64,000 bases of DNA from Alkalicoccus saliphilus (lineage in GTDB: Bacteria > Bacillota > Bacilli > Bacillales > Salisediminibacteriaceae). Shown in pieces: positions 1 to 9,396 of this stretch. The notes beneath the pieces were generated by a model that saw nothing but the letters and a program-made list of their open reading frames with translations, searched no databases and was not told the DNA's origin. Made by a program: the position numbers and the translations under genes. Location: positions 27,126-91,125 of the forward strand of contig NZ_PZJJ01000012.1 of NCBI RefSeq assembly GCF_003044065.1, in the 5' to 3' direction. Numbering within the stretch: position 1 is the stretch's first letter; each line of letters begins with the position of its first letter.

Positions 1-67
1 ATTGATCTTCAGCTCCGCATCCTGTAAGAAAAATTGCTGCTGCTGCGGTTAAGTAATACTTTTTCAT
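1..67 (-). CDS. lipoprotein, 5' end only (runs off the window)
   Basis: The first 22 codons read MKKYYLTAAAAIFLTGCGAE: a short basic start, a hydrophobic core and a lipobox LTGC, so this is a secreted lipoprotein anchored through Cys 17. A GGAGAG ribosome site lies 5 bases before the ATG. Only the signal peptide is inside the window, so the mature protein and its function cannot be told; substrate-binding proteins of ABC transporters are the commonest class with such a start. It is divergent from pncB. Confidence 0.75.
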   Translation of the reverse strand, partial: MKKYYLTAAAAIFLTGCGAEDQ

Positions 68-336
68 CAAATCTCTCCTTTTTCCTGTTGTTGGATGTGT
101 ATGTTTATTGGAGGGACGTCCCGCAGAGTAGTATAGCAGACTCATAGGAACTTTCAATGGAAGAGGAATACCATTATGACACCGGGAAAGTAGGGTTTCT
201 TCCAGCAAATAGCCAAAAGAAAATCATAATAACCAAATATATGTAGTATACTGATATAAATTAATTTAGAAATCATAAACTTCCTGGAAAAAAACCGTTT
301 GAAAAAAGGTAATACTACGAAAAGGAGTGTTAAGAA

Positions 337-1782
337 ATGAAATCTTACGAAGATATGGCACTTCATACAGACCTTTATCAGCTGACAATGATGCAGACCT
401 ATGTTTTAAAAGGGCTTCAGGATCAGAAAGTTGTGTTTGATATGTTTTTTCGAAGCCTGCCGTTCGGTCATGGCTATGCCGTTTTCGCTGGTCTCGAACA
501 GATAATAGACTATTTAACGCAACTTTCGTTTTCAGAGGAAGATATAGCATATCTCAAGTCTCTCGGATTTAAGAAAGAATTCACCGACCTTTTAAGCGAC
601 TTTCGTTTTACCGGGGACGTATATTCGATGAAAGAGGGAGAGATTATCTTCCCGAATGAACCGGTGTTGACAGTGGAGGGACGGATTGTTGAAGCGCTGC
701 TGATTGAAACGGCTCTTTTAAATATTTTCAACCATCAGACGCTTATTGCAACGAAAGCTTCCCGGATTAAGCAGATAACCGGTGAAAAAAAGACAGTAGA
801 TTTTGGAGCCAGGCGGGGGCATGGACCCGGGGCCTCACTCTATGGGGCGAGAGCTGCTGCTATCGGCGGGATGGAAGGCACCTCACTCGTCAAAGCAGGG
901 AAAATGTTTCATATACCTGTTGTCGGAACTATGTCTCATGCATTTGTACAAAGTTTTGAAAAAGAACAGCAGGCATTCATGGCGTATGCCGAGGAAAACG
1001 AAGGAAACGTTGTACTGCTGGTTGACACATTTAATACATTAAAAAGTGGCGTGCCCAATGCCATCAGAACAGCAGAAGAGCTGAAAAAACGGGGGAAAAG
1101 GGTGGATGCGATCAGGCTGGACAGCGGAGACATGGCCTATTTATCGAAGGAAGCCCGTAAAATGCTGGATGGAAGTGGATTTCCGGACATTAAAATAGCT
1201 GCGTCAGGAGACCTGGATGAATATATTATCTCCGAGCTGGAAAGTCAGGGAGCAGCTATAGATATGTATGCGGTCGGGACGAAGCTGATTACCGCTTTCG
1301 ATCAGCCATCGTTAGGCGGGGTCTATAAACTTGTGGAAGTGGAAGATGAAGGGAAAAGAAGACCGAGAATAAAGCTTTCGGATAACATAGAAAAAATTAT
1401 TACTCCCGGCAGAAAAAAGCCGTATCGGATTCTTAACAGCAGAACCGGCAGAGTGGAAGGAGATTATATAGCTCTCGCTGATGAAAAAGTCCCGCAGCAG
1501 GGCAGAAACCTCCTGTTGTTTGATCCCATTTATACATGGAAACAAAAAACAGTGGAAGATTACGAAGCGGTAGAACTCCAGGAAAAAGTCATAGAGAAAG
1601 GAAAAAAGATTACGGTCCACCCGGATATACAGGAAATAAGAAGCTACAGGGAAAAGGCGTTAAGCCGTTTCTGGGAAGAACATAAAAGAAAAAGTAATCC
1701 GCAGGTGTATTATGTCGACCTTTCTGTGGATCTCTGGAGGCTTAAAAACAAGATGATTGAAGCAGCGCGCAGTTATTATTAG
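337..1782 (+). CDS. pncB: nicotinate phosphoribosyltransferase
   Basis: Makes nicotinate mononucleotide from nicotinate and PRPP with ATP hydrolysis, the entry step of NAD salvage in the cytoplasm. At 481 residues it has the length of the Gram-positive class. The N-terminus carries the family's ALHTDLYQLTMMQ; DFGARRGHG lies near residue 155, GTMSHAF (which holds the phosphorylated His of the family) near 197, RLDSGDM near 260 and the phosphate-binding AASGDLDEY near 288. The start has AAGGAG 9 bases upstream. It appears monocistronic; the next gene is convergent. Nicotinamide phosphoribosyltransferase is a related alternative, but the N-terminal motif favours the nicotinate enzyme. Confidence 0.93.
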   Translation: MKSYEDMALHTDLYQLTMMQTYVLKGLQDQKVVFDMFFRSLPFGHGYAVFAGLEQIIDYLTQLSFSEEDIAYLKSLGFKKEFTDLLSDFRFTGDVYSMKEGEIIFPNEPVLTVEGRIVEALLIETALLNIFNHQTLIATKASRIKQITGEKKTVDFGARRGHGPGASLYGARAAAIGGMEGTSLVKAGKMFHIPVVGTMSHAFVQSFEKEQQAFMAYAEENEGNVVLLVDTFNTLKSGVPNAIRTAEELKKRGKRVDAIRLDSGDMAYLSKEARKMLDGSGFPDIKIAASGDLDEYIISELESQGAAIDMYAVGTKLITAFDQPSLGGVYKLVEVEDEGKRRPRIKLSDNIEKIITPGRKKPYRILNSRTGRVEGDYIALADEKVPQQGRNLLLFDPIYTWKQKTVEDYEAVELQEKVIEKGKKITVHPDIQEIRSYREKALSRFWEEHKRKSNPQVYYVDLSVDLWRLKNKMIEAARSYY

Positions 1783-1886
1783 ATGCAGTTTCCCTGAAAC
1801 AGTGTTTATAAATCCTTACTGCAGCTTTTAAAATTGATATTTCCTGTTATGAACAGCGGTGTGAAAAAGAAAGCAGCAGCCGGAAA

Positions 1887-2561
1887 TTAAGTCTGCCGCT
1901 GAAGTCGGTTTATAACGGTTCCGAAGCCTAATATGCAAACACCAGCAAAAATATAAAATCCTGGCTGCACAGTAACGAGAAATAAATGAGGCAGCCGTTC
2001 CACCAGGCTGATTAAAAACTGAATCAGCATCCATACGGAGAGAATATAAAAGCTTCCTGAATTCTCCTTGAGCCGGAAAAGCATAACCAGGCCGATAAAA
2101 GACACAATCATGGAATATAAAGCAGCAGGATGGGAAACCGGAAGCCAGGATATATCCACACCGGCCGGCTGTGTAAGGAAGGTATAAACAATATCTGCTG
2201 AAAACAGCACAAATGCGATACCGGATATAAGTGAGGCTGCACTCGTGCCTTTTTTCCGCATGTCATAAAGTACAGCAGTCAGCATAACGATAACAGCTGC
2301 AGCGGCTTCTCTGGTGCCGGAAGGATAACTGAGCACAACAAGTGGATCCCGGAAAAGCAGAGGAAGCTGGAACAGTCCTGTACTGAAAATTAATGTAAAA
2401 AGCCCCCACAGGTACGCATTCTGTACGCCGTCCCGTGCGGGCAGGTCTTCTTTTAAAGGAGAAAAATAACGCAGAAGAACAAAAGCTGCAGCGAACGCTG
2501 CCACAGCAAAGAGCATGTACAGCTGGATAAGCACCGGACCGACCATCCAGGCCTGATTCAT
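1887..2561 (-). CDS. integral membrane protein of unknown function
   Basis: A 224-residue, very hydrophobic protein with about seven predicted membrane segments (near residues 8-28, 45-65, 80-95, 105-125, 140-160, 170-190 and 195-215) separated by short loops. I do not recognise the family and see no catalytic motif. The ATG at 2561 is preferred over that at 2570 because AAAGGA lies 9 bases before the former and abuts the latter. It is convergent with pncB; its upstream side holds a short GC-rich hairpin (2601-2621) and then a dispersed repeat. A role in sensing or transport would be a guess. Confidence 0.7.
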   Translation of the reverse strand: MNQAWMVGPVLIQLYMLFAVAAFAAAFVLLRYFSPLKEDLPARDGVQNAYLWGLFTLIFSTGLFQLPLLFRDPLVVLSYPSGTREAAAAVIVMLTAVLYDMRKKGTSAASLISGIAFVLFSADIVYTFLTQPAGVDISWLPVSHPAALYSMIVSFIGLVMLFRLKENSGSFYILSVWMLIQFLISLVERLPHLFLVTVQPGFYIFAGVCILGFGTVINRLQRQT

Positions 2562-2625
2562 AATAAACATTCCTTTCAGAGTAATCTCTGTTCAATATAC
2601 GCGGAGGGAGTGCGCCTCCGCTATA

Positions 2626-3025
2626 AAAGTCTGTTGATAAAGTATTTTTTCATGTATGGATATACACTACCCAGCGTTCGCCTCCCGGGACGCTTTCCGG
2701 GAGGGCCGGGCTCAGCTAATTTCTTCCTCCCAATGCTCGGAAGAAATGGATCTTCGCCTCGTCCTTTATCGCCCAGGAGTCGTCCCTGCGGCTGCTGCAG
2801 GGAAATTAAAAAAGGTTTTTTGCGATGAAAAATCTCTCTTTATAAAGCTGTTTTCTCCAATAAAGAGATGGTTTTCTTTCCGACACGGCGGAGGCGCAGC
2901 GCAGTCAGACCACGGCGCAGGCCAAACAGCTGAAGACCAGCCCCACGGCAGGCTCGGTAAGAGAAGGAGCTTATACAACGACTGGAATAAATATTAGCCA
3001 CCGATCATTTAATCAACAAACTGAA
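2626..3025 (+). repeat. dispersed intergenic repeat, subfamily A copy 1
   Basis: About 400 bp of non-coding DNA that recurs at 42801-43168 in the same orientation, and in more diverged form at 38468-38898 and 52267-52702. Shared blocks include CTCAGCTAATTTCTTCC, GGAGTCGTCCCTGCGGCTGC, GGCCAAACAGCTGAAG and the right end TTTAATCAACAAACTGAAAA. The left end (CTGTTGATAAAGT) is an imperfect inverted copy of the right end. Short reading frames inside it are not conserved between copies. The core resembles, from memory, GC-rich structured repeats common in Bacillaceae intergenic regions. Confidence 0.85.
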
Positions 3026-3055
3026 AAGTCTGTCCAGCCGAAGCTGGACAGACTT
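3026..3055 (-). terminator. rho-independent terminator
   Basis: A 13-bp perfect stem (AAGTCTGTCCAGC with its complement, loop CGAA). It lies downstream of the broken peptidase gene on the minus strand and directly after repeat copy A1 on the plus strand. The T tracts are short on both sides. Confidence 0.7.
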
Positions 3056-3143
3056 CTTAAATAATGATAAAGCGCTCAGTCTGGAATTACTCAGGCAGCC
3101 CACAGTGATTTCAGGAATATCCTGAAAGAGCAGAGGAGGCCGA

Positions 3144-4514
3144 CTACATTCTGCCGGCACTTTGGTAAAAGCGGGTTAAAACATCCATGCCTTTGGCAAA
3201 ATGCTCCAGCGGAAAGCTTTCATTCGGTGAATGGAGGTTATCTTCGGGGGTGCCAAAGCCGAGAAGAACGACAGGTATCTGGAAGAGACTGTCGATCGTT
3301 TCTACAACCGGAATAGAACCGCCGAGACGAACAAATACTGTTTCTCTGCCAAAAGCTTCGGCATAGCTGTCCGCTGCCTTCAAAAGAAGCGGATGGTTTG
3401 GATCTACTTTATACGCACGGGCAGCAAGTGCTTCCCGCTTAATTTCGGCTGTTACACCGGCAGGCAGATTCTTTTCAATAAAAGCCACGAGAGCGTCCTG
3501 CACCTGTTTCGGTTCCTGGCCGGGAACGAGACGGCACGTCAATTTGGCCGTTGCTTCTGAAGGAATGATGGTTTTCGTCCCCTCCCCCTGATAGCCGCCA
3601 AAAATGCCGTTTACTTCGAGAGTCGGTCTTGCCATCGTATGCTCTTTTGCGGTAAAGCCTTTTTCAGAAGCTGTTTACGGAATGCCGGTGGAAACAGGAT
3701 AGTCCTCTCCCGGCGCCTCGTTCATAAGCTTACGTTCTTCACCGGTAAGGGTTTCTATCCCCTCATAAAAACCGGGAACCGTTACAGTTTCCTCCGTATT
3801 TTTCATAGAGGCAAGCAGCTGGGCGAGTGCCATTGCCGGGTTTTTAACTGCTCCACCGTAGAGACCGGAATGAAGGTCGCGGTCTGGTCCCTTTACTGTT
3901 ACTTCAAGACCGGTAAAACCTTTCAGTCCGTAAAGAATAGTTGGAATTCCTTTATCCACCATACCCGAGTCGGAAATCAGGGAAAAATCTGCTTTCAGCA
4001 GTTCCTGGTTATCTTCTAAAAAGCTGTACAGGTTTTCACTGCCGATTTCCTCCTCTCCTTCGATAATAACTTTTACATTCACGGGCAGGCGTCCCTCTGT
4101 CTGCATCATCGCTTCAAATACGGCCAGGTGCATGAATACCTGTCCTTTGTCATCACTGGCCCCGCGGGCAAACAGTCTTCCATCACGCACTGCTGGAGAA
4201 AACGGTGGTGTTTCCCATAATTCATACGGGTCGGCCGGCTGCACATCATAATGACCGTAAAAAAGTGCAGTCGGCGCTCCCTCCGCTGCCTGGCTGTATT
4301 CTGCATACACGAGAGGATGACCTCCAGTTTCCCGTCGTTCTACAAGGTCAAATCCGATCTCATGTAAATAATCCATTAAAAAGACGACTGCTTCGTCCAT
4401 ACTTTCTTTTTTGGATGGATCTGTACTGATGCTGTCAATGGCCAGGAAGTCTCCCAGCTTTTTTAATAACCTTTCTTCATGCTCTTTTAAATACTGCTGT
4501 ACTGCTTCACTCAT
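3144..4514 (-). pseudogene. M20 family dipeptidase interrupted by an in-frame TAA
   Basis: Two stretches in one frame, residues 1-279 (4514-3675) and the rest (3674-3144), are separated only by the stop codon TAA at 3677-3675. Read through, they give about 456 residues, the normal length of an M20 di/tripeptidase or carboxypeptidase. Metal-site motifs are GHYDVQP near residue 90, SDDKGQ near 122 and EGEEEIGSE near 156; the C-terminal half has ARPTLEVNGIFGGYQGEG and CRLVPGQEP of the dimerisation and catalytic domain. The stop falls where relatives have GIPEL..G, so a single GAA to TAA change would explain it. No frameshift is needed. No SECIS issue arises since the codon is TAA. Either a recent pseudogene or a sequencing error; the remaining sequence shows no other damage. 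Confidence 0.85.
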
Positions 4515-4716
4515 GAAGCTTCACTCCTTCGTCTGTCAAATCAATCATCTGTTTCTAAGTTTACCTTTCCAGCAGAGCTGGTGCAAATATGAACGCATCC
4601 TGTCTGAATACGAAGTGAATTCTGAAAACTCATTGCATCAGTGTGTAAAAGTAGTTAAGATAAAGGTTATAGTTCAAGCAAGTATTTGACCGAAAGCAGG
4701 AAAGGATGACGAGAAG

Positions 4717-6411
4717 ATGAGTGAAGAAAAAGATCTGAGGATCCGCAGCAAAGTAATCAGTGAAGGGGCAAACAGAGTACCTAACCGCTCTATGCTCCGC
4801 GCGGTCGGGTTTGGAGATGAAGACTTTAAAAAACCGATGATCGGGGTGGCCAGTACGTGGAGTGAAGTAACTCCATGCAACGTACATATAGATAATCTGG
4901 CCCGAAAAGCTAAAGCCGGCGCATCAGCCGGCGGCGGAGCACCGATGATCTTTAACACTATAACGGTTGCAGACGGCATCGCGATGGGGCATGAAGGGAT
5001 GAACTACTCCCTGCCGAGCCGGGAAGTGATCGCCGACTCTATCGAAACGGTCGTAGGAGCGGAGCGTCTGGACGGGGTTGTTGCTATCGGGGGCTGCGAT
5101 AAAACAACTCCTGCCTGTGTTATGGCCATGGGGCGTTTAAATCTTCCGGCCGTTTACGTATACGGCGGAACAATTGCTCCGGGTAAACTTAATGGGGAAG
5201 ATATCGACATTGTTTCTTCTTTTGAGGCGGTCGGCCAGTATCAGGAAGGGCTGATCGATGAGGAACAGCTGCATAAAGTAGAATGCAGTGCCTGTCCCGG
5301 TGCCGGCGCATGCGGAGGCATGTATACAGCCAATACGATGGCTTCTGCTGTAGAAGCTCTCGGGATGAGCATTCCCGGCTCTTCCTCCACTCCTGCTGTC
5401 AACGACTACAAAGAAGAAGAATGCCGTCAGGCCGGAGAACTCGTCATCGATCTTTTGAAAAAAGATATTTATCCACGCGATATTATGACGAAGAAAGCCT
5501 TTGAAAATGCGATTACAGTAGTTATGGCACTCGGTGGTTCCACGAACGCATTTCTTCATTTGACGGCGATGGCCCACTCTGCCGGAGTAGCACTGGACTT
5601 CGATGATTTTGAGCGGATCAGAAAACAGGTTCCTCACATTGCTGATCTGAAGCCGAGCGGTAAATACGTCATGCAGGACCTTTATGAAGTAGGGGGCGTT
5701 CCTGCCGTAATGAAAGTACTTCTGAAAGAAGGGCTTCTCCACGGCGACTGCCTGACAGTTACCGGGAAAACGATGGCGGAGAACCTGGAGGAAGTACCGG
5801 ACTTGAAAGAAGGACAGAAAGTTATTCTTCCATTTGACAAGCCTTTCAAAAAAACGGGGCCGCTTGTCGTGCTGAAAGGTAATCTCGCACCGGAAGGCGC
5901 CGTTGCTAAAATGTCCGGACAGAAAATCAGCCGGTTTGAAGGAAAAGCGAAAGTATACGACAGCGAAGCCGACGCGACATCTGCCATTGAAGGCGGAGAA
6001 ATTGTAGAGGGAGACGTTCTCGTTATCCGAAATGTCGGGCCGAAAGGCGGACCGGGGATGCCGGAAATGCTGTCTATCACGGCAATGATTGTAGGCCGTG
6101 GACTCAATGGAAAAGTCGCTCTCATGACGGACGGACGTTTTTCCGGTGGTTCCCACGGGTTTGTTATTGGCCATATTTCTCCGGAAGCAGCCATGGGAGG
6201 TCCGGTAGGTCTGCTTCAGACAGGAGATAAAGTTACTATCGACAGTGACACTCAGGAAATTAACATGCACGTGGACGAAGAAGAGTTGAGCCGTCGGAAA
6301 GCAGCATGGACTGCTCCGGAGCCGAGGTACAAGACAGGCATTCTCGCGAAGTACGCCCGCCTCGTTTCCTCGTCTGCCAAAGGGGCGGTAACCGACGCCG
6401 ACCTCGACTAA
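4717..6411 (+). CDS. ilvD: dihydroxy-acid dehydratase
   Basis: Dehydrates dihydroxy-isovalerate and dihydroxy-methylvalerate to the keto acids that are precursors of valine and isoleucine (also leucine and pantothenate). 564 residues, as in the family. The Fe-S cluster cysteines are seen in TPCNVH (near residue 56), [10 protein letters not shown] (near 128) and [19 protein letters not shown] (near 192-210). DGRFSGG, a typical active-site stretch, lies near residue 469. AAAGGATG precedes the ATG by about 9 bases. It stands alone here, not in an ilv-leu operon, and ends in its own terminator. Confidence 0.96.
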   Translation: MSEEKDLRIRSKVISEGANRVPNRSMLRAVGFGDEDFKKPMIGVASTWSEVTPCNVHIDNLARKAKAGASAGGGAPMIFNTITVADGIAMGHEGMNYSLPSREVIADSIETVVGAERLDGVVAIGGCDKTTPACVMAMGRLNLPAVYVYGGTIAPGKLNGEDIDIVSSFEAVGQYQEGLIDEEQLHKVECSACPGAGACGGMYTANTMASAVEALGMSIPGSSSTPAVNDYKEEECRQAGELVIDLLKKDIYPRDIMTKKAFENAITVVMALGGSTNAFLHLTAMAHSAGVALDFDDFERIRKQVPHIADLKPSGKYVMQDLYEVGGVPAVMKVLLKEGLLHGDCLTVTGKTMAENLEEVPDLKEGQKVILPFDKPFKKTGPLVVLKGNLAPEGAVAKMSGQKISRFEGKAKVYDSEADATSAIEGGEIVEGDVLVIRNVGPKGGPGMPEMLSITAMIVGRGLNGKVALMTDGRFSGGSHGFVIGHISPEAAMGGPVGLLQTGDKVTIDSDTQEINMHVDEEELSRRKAAWTAPEPRYKTGILAKYARLVSSSAKGAVTDADLD

Positions 6412-6494
6412 CAAAGGTGAAAACTCCACCGGTCACCCCGGTGCAGAACAGTTGGAATTTCCTCGTTTGTAGAGCATATGCATTCGAAGATGAA

Positions 6495-6550
6495 GAGCCC
6501 GGCAGAAAGACGTCCCGGTAAATCAGGGGCGTTTCTGCCTGCTCTTTTTT
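6495..6550 (+). terminator. rho-independent terminator after ilvD
   Basis: A long imperfect hairpin (GAGCCCGGCAGAAAGACG pairing with CGTTTCTGCCTGCTC) followed by TTTTTT. Confidence 0.7.
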
Positions 6551-6597
6551 GTGTTCGTAAATAATAGCGAACTTTTTTATAGTACTTAAAAAAGTGA

Positions 6598-6626
6598 TTG
6601 ACCATTGCAGCTGCAGAGTGTTAATA
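6598..6626 (+). promoter_or_regulatory. sigma-A promoter of the hom unit
   Basis: TTGACC, a 17-base spacer and TTAATA, about 70 bases upstream of the SAM riboswitch aptamer. Confidence 0.5.
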
Positions 6627-6695
6627 TTCTAACAACTCATATTTATTAACAGAGTTCAGCCGGCAGGGCATGGATTCTGCAAAAATAATATAATT

Positions 6696-6868
6696 CTCTT
6701 ATCCAGAGCGGCGGAGGGACTGGCCCGAAGAACCCGCGGCAACCATCAGGTGAATTCCTGGAAGGTGCCAAATCCTGCAGAATACAATTGTGTTCTGAAA
6801 GATGAGAGAGCGGAATATTTTATTATTCTTAGTCTCTCTATCTTTTTCAGATAGGGGGATTTTTGTTT
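6696..6868 (+). promoter_or_regulatory. SAM-I (S-box) riboswitch with terminator
   Basis: The aptamer spans 6696-6808: P1 is CTCTTATC pairing with GATGAGAG (6801-6808), and the conserved S-box blocks GGCGGAGGGACTGGCCC, CGGCAACC and GGTGCCAAATCCTGC are in order. A hairpin at 6832-6866 (CTCTCTATCT with AGATAGGGGG, then TTTTT) can compete with the 3' side of P1, so high S-adenosylmethionine should terminate transcription before hom. This ties homoserine synthesis to methionine demand. Confidence 0.95.
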
Positions 6869-6997
6869 TTTTGTGGAGAGGCCCTCAGAAGCCGGACTCT
6901 ATATGAAGCAGACTTAAAAGTATGAAAGAACATTGTTCGAATAACCAGACGAGCCGGAAGAGACCGGCCGGATAGATAAAAGAGGAGGGTATCATTG

Positions 6998-8206
6998 ATG
7001 AGTGGACAGAAAAAGCTGGCATTAGTAGGATTTGGTACGGTCGGGAGTGGTGTTTACGAAGTAATGAAAGCAGAAGTGAGAAAAATTGAGCGGCTGGCCG
7101 GCTCATTTTCCATTCCACTGGTCATCGTAAAGGATACCGATCGGAGCAGGAACGTACATCCGGAGACACAGGTCACAGATGATATCGAAGAGCTGTTTAA
7201 ACAAAATATAGATACGGTGGTGGAAGTTTCCCCGGATGCCGGAACAGCTTATCCTGTAGTCCGCAGACTTCTGAAACAAGGAATTACTGTAGTGACAGCC
7301 AACAAAGAGCTGGTGGCTCTGCACGGGGAGGAACTTTTATATATTGCGGCCATTAATAATGCACGGCTGTACTTTGAAGCTGCGGTTGCAGGCGGTATTC
7401 CGGCTCTTACAAGCATCCGCCATACGCTGAAAACAAATAAAATAGAAAGAATAGAAGGAATCGTCAATGGGACGTCGAATTTCATACTCACAAAGATGAG
7501 AGAAGAAGGCACTTCTTTCGAAGCAGCGCTTGCCGAAGCACAGGAGCTTGGGTACGCTGAAGCAGTGCCGGATAAAGACGTTGATGGATGGGACGCCTGG
7601 TATAAAACGGTTATTCTAAGTCAGTGGATTCATGGGAAAAATCCCGACTGGGCAGAAGAAAAACCGCATGGTATACGGGGGATAGACGTAAGGGATCTTC
7701 ACCTGGCAGCATCCTTCAGTGGAAGAATTAAGCATACAGCTGTTCTGGAAGGCACAGCGGCTTCTGTTGCTCCGCGTTTTGTAGAGGCTGATCATGCTCT
7801 GTACGGGGTGGAGGGAGTCAACAACGGCCTGAACGTTCAGGGAAGTATCGTAGGATCGCTGCTTTTTCAAGGGGCAGGTGCCGGTAAGTATCCAACGGCG
7901 AGTGCAGTCATTGAAGATGTAATTAATCATTGGACGAATACCGCAGAGGCAGAGCCGCCGGTTTCCGACGAGGAGCCGGAAAGAACAAGCGGAGAGCCGG
8001 AACCATTTCCTTATTGGTTTATTACAGGGACCGGTCTGGATCAGCTTCACGGTATAGTTTCGGATATTCATACGGAACACGGGAGAGAAGGAGTTTTCGT
8101 GCATGGAGAGAAAAAACAGTTTCACAAGGACGGACTGCGTGTATATCCGGTAACCGGCACACTGAAAGCAGGCGTCCAGATAAAAAAGCAGGCGGTCTGT
8201 TCCTAG
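6998..8206 (+). CDS. hom: homoserine dehydrogenase (methionine-branch type)
   Basis: Reduces aspartate-semialdehyde to homoserine with NAD(P)H. The nucleotide-binding GFGTVGSGV is at residues 9-17, VNGTSNFILTKM near 150 and the substrate-site PDKDVDGWDAWYK near 188-200, in which the family's Lys is kept. At 402 residues it is shorter than the usual enzyme and lacks a clear ACT domain; the C-terminal ~60 residues are a different small domain. The ATG at 6998 has GGAGGG 8 bases upstream; a TTG one codon earlier is less likely. The SAM riboswitch upstream indicates a paralogue dedicated to methionine synthesis, separate from a threonine-regulated hom-thr operon. Confidence 0.9.
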   Translation: MSGQKKLALVGFGTVGSGVYEVMKAEVRKIERLAGSFSIPLVIVKDTDRSRNVHPETQVTDDIEELFKQNIDTVVEVSPDAGTAYPVVRRLLKQGITVVTANKELVALHGEELLYIAAINNARLYFEAAVAGGIPALTSIRHTLKTNKIERIEGIVNGTSNFILTKMREEGTSFEAALAEAQELGYAEAVPDKDVDGWDAWYKTVILSQWIHGKNPDWAEEKPHGIRGIDVRDLHLAASFSGRIKHTAVLEGTAASVAPRFVEADHALYGVEGVNNGLNVQGSIVGSLLFQGAGAGKYPTASAVIEDVINHWTNTAEAEPPVSDEEPERTSGEPEPFPYWFITGTGLDQLHGIVSDIHTEHGREGVFVHGEKKQFHKDGLRVYPVTGTLKAGVQIKKQAVCS

Positions 8207-8237
8207 GAGGCTGCTGAAGTTTAAGGGGGCAGCGGTG

Positions 8238-8657
8238 ATGAAAGAAATTCAGTCCTTTTTGAAAAGTGCCGTCCTCAGAAAAAGCAGCAGGTGTACATTT
8301 GAAGAAGTATACCGGAACAGGATACATTATGTGGCGTCCCTGAAGGAAAAACAGGCATCCTTCCCCTTATACGGAACGAGGTACCTTTCCTACGTGGAGG
8401 AACATAAAAAATCCCGTGAACGGACTTTAATGAAGGTGGTCCGGCTGCTGGAGCACAGTTACGTGGAAGGCCACCGGATAATTATCAGCGGACTGCCTTC
8501 CGGAAAGGATGCCCTCTGTATTGCGGCAGGATTTCTTTTGTTGTTGAGGGAAGCGGAAAGTTTACCTGAAGCGGCTGTGATGCTTAAACGTCTGGATCCT
8601 TCCATCGATCCGGCTCCCCTGTGTAAAGAAACGTGGCTGAACGAGCTGCTGGTTTAA
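8238..8657 (+). CDS. hypothetical protein in the SAM-riboswitch unit
   Basis: A 139-residue soluble protein of unknown function, 31 bases after hom with its own AGGGGG site, so probably cotranscribed and SAM-controlled. The N-terminal half is rich in Lys, Arg and Glu. The C-terminal stretch EGHRIIISGLPSGKDALCIA followed by SLPEAAVMLKRLDPSIDP has the spacing of the phosphate loop and following helix of dual-specificity tyrosine phosphatases, but the catalytic Cys and Arg are not present, so at most it would be a pseudophosphatase. That likeness is from memory and weak. Confidence 0.6.
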   Translation: MKEIQSFLKSAVLRKSSRCTFEEVYRNRIHYVASLKEKQASFPLYGTRYLSYVEEHKKSRERTLMKVVRLLEHSYVEGHRIIISGLPSGKDALCIAAGFLLLLREAESLPEAAVMLKRLDPSIDPAPLCKETWLNELLV

Positions 8658-8743
8658 GGAGTATAATTCTTCAGGAGTTTATAATGCTACGAAAGATAAA
8701 CGCTTATAATGAGCGAACCATTAATATGGAGAGGAGAAAAACA

Positions 8744-9340
8744 ATGACCGTAAAAGTAAGAATCTACAGTGATTTCGTCTGACCTTTCTGCTATTTAGCG
8801 GAGGTTCCGCTTTTTGAGGCAATAGAAGGAAAAGACGTAGAGGTGGACTGGCTGCCTTTTGAGCTCCGGCCCTATCCCCATGAAACATTGAGCCCTCACA
8901 GTAACTACATCCAGCAGGCATGGCATCAGTCGATCCTGCCTCTGGCAGAAAAGTTAGGCGTAACGATGAACTTGAATATGACGGATCCACAGCCTCATAC
9001 GCATTACGCCCATGAAGGGCTGCTTTTTGCTAAAGAATTTCATAAGGGAAATGAATATGCCCACCGTGTTTTCAAGGCTTTTTACGAGGATGGAAAAGAT
9101 ATAGGTGATCTCCAGGTGCTGACAGAGCTGGCAGAAGCCAGTGGACTTCCCGGGGACAAATTCCTTAGAGCGCTTGAAGAACGGCAGTATTCCGAAAAAA
9201 GACAGGCATCTATACGCCGTGCCCATCAGGAGGACAATGTCCAGGCCGTCCCTGCTTTTATCATCGGAAACAACAAAATGACCGGCCTGCAGTCAAAAGA
9301 AGCCTATGAAGAAGCTGTGCGGAAGGCGGAGACGTCCTGA
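8744..9340 (+). CDS. DsbA-family thiol oxidoreductase with a selenocysteine (UGA) codon
   Basis: Translation from the ATG at 8744 (GAGGAG 7 bases upstream) gives MTVKVRIYSDFV, then TGA at 8780-8782, then PFCYLAEVPLF and an open frame to a TGA stop at 9340: 198 residues counting codon 13. In FrnE/DsbA-like oxidoreductases this position is the first Cys of the CPxC active site, so the motif here is U-P-F-C. A stem-loop of SECIS type begins 14 bases after the UGA. The rest is a typical DsbA fold with a helical insert (near 75-140) and a C-terminal VQAVPAFIIGNN strand with the cis-Pro of thioredoxin folds. Initiation downstream at the GTG/ATG codons after 8840 would delete the active site and beta-1. 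No signal peptide, so cytoplasmic. Confidence 0.88.
8783..8811 (+). promoter_or_regulatory. SECIS-like stem-loop after the UGA of the DsbA gene
   Basis: AGCGGA (8797-8802) pairs perfectly with TCCGCT (8806-8811), leaving a GGT loop 21-23 bases after the UGA. Bacterial SECIS elements have a short upper stem, a small loop containing GU and lie some 16-37 bases after UGA (from memory of the bSECISearch model). All features are met. Confidence 0.75.
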
Positions 9341-9396
9341 ACAGCCGGCCTTTTTGTTCAGAACGGCAGAGGAAAATCAGTATAGGATAAATGATG

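Noticed and set aside
2656..2997. Reading frame of 113 codons inside repeat A1
   Set aside because: Not conserved in copy A2 and composition is that of the repeat.
3675..3677. TAA in the M20 peptidase as possible recoding
   Set aside because: TAA is not decoded as Sec or Pyl, the site is not catalytic, and a single substitution explains it.
5137..6429. 430-codon minus-strand frame over ilvD
   Set aside because: Shadow of a clear ilvD gene; no motif and no ribosome site.
8843..9340. DsbA protein starting downstream of the TGA
   Set aside because: This start lacks the first strand and the CxxC motif and has no ribosome site; the ATG at 8744 has a good one.
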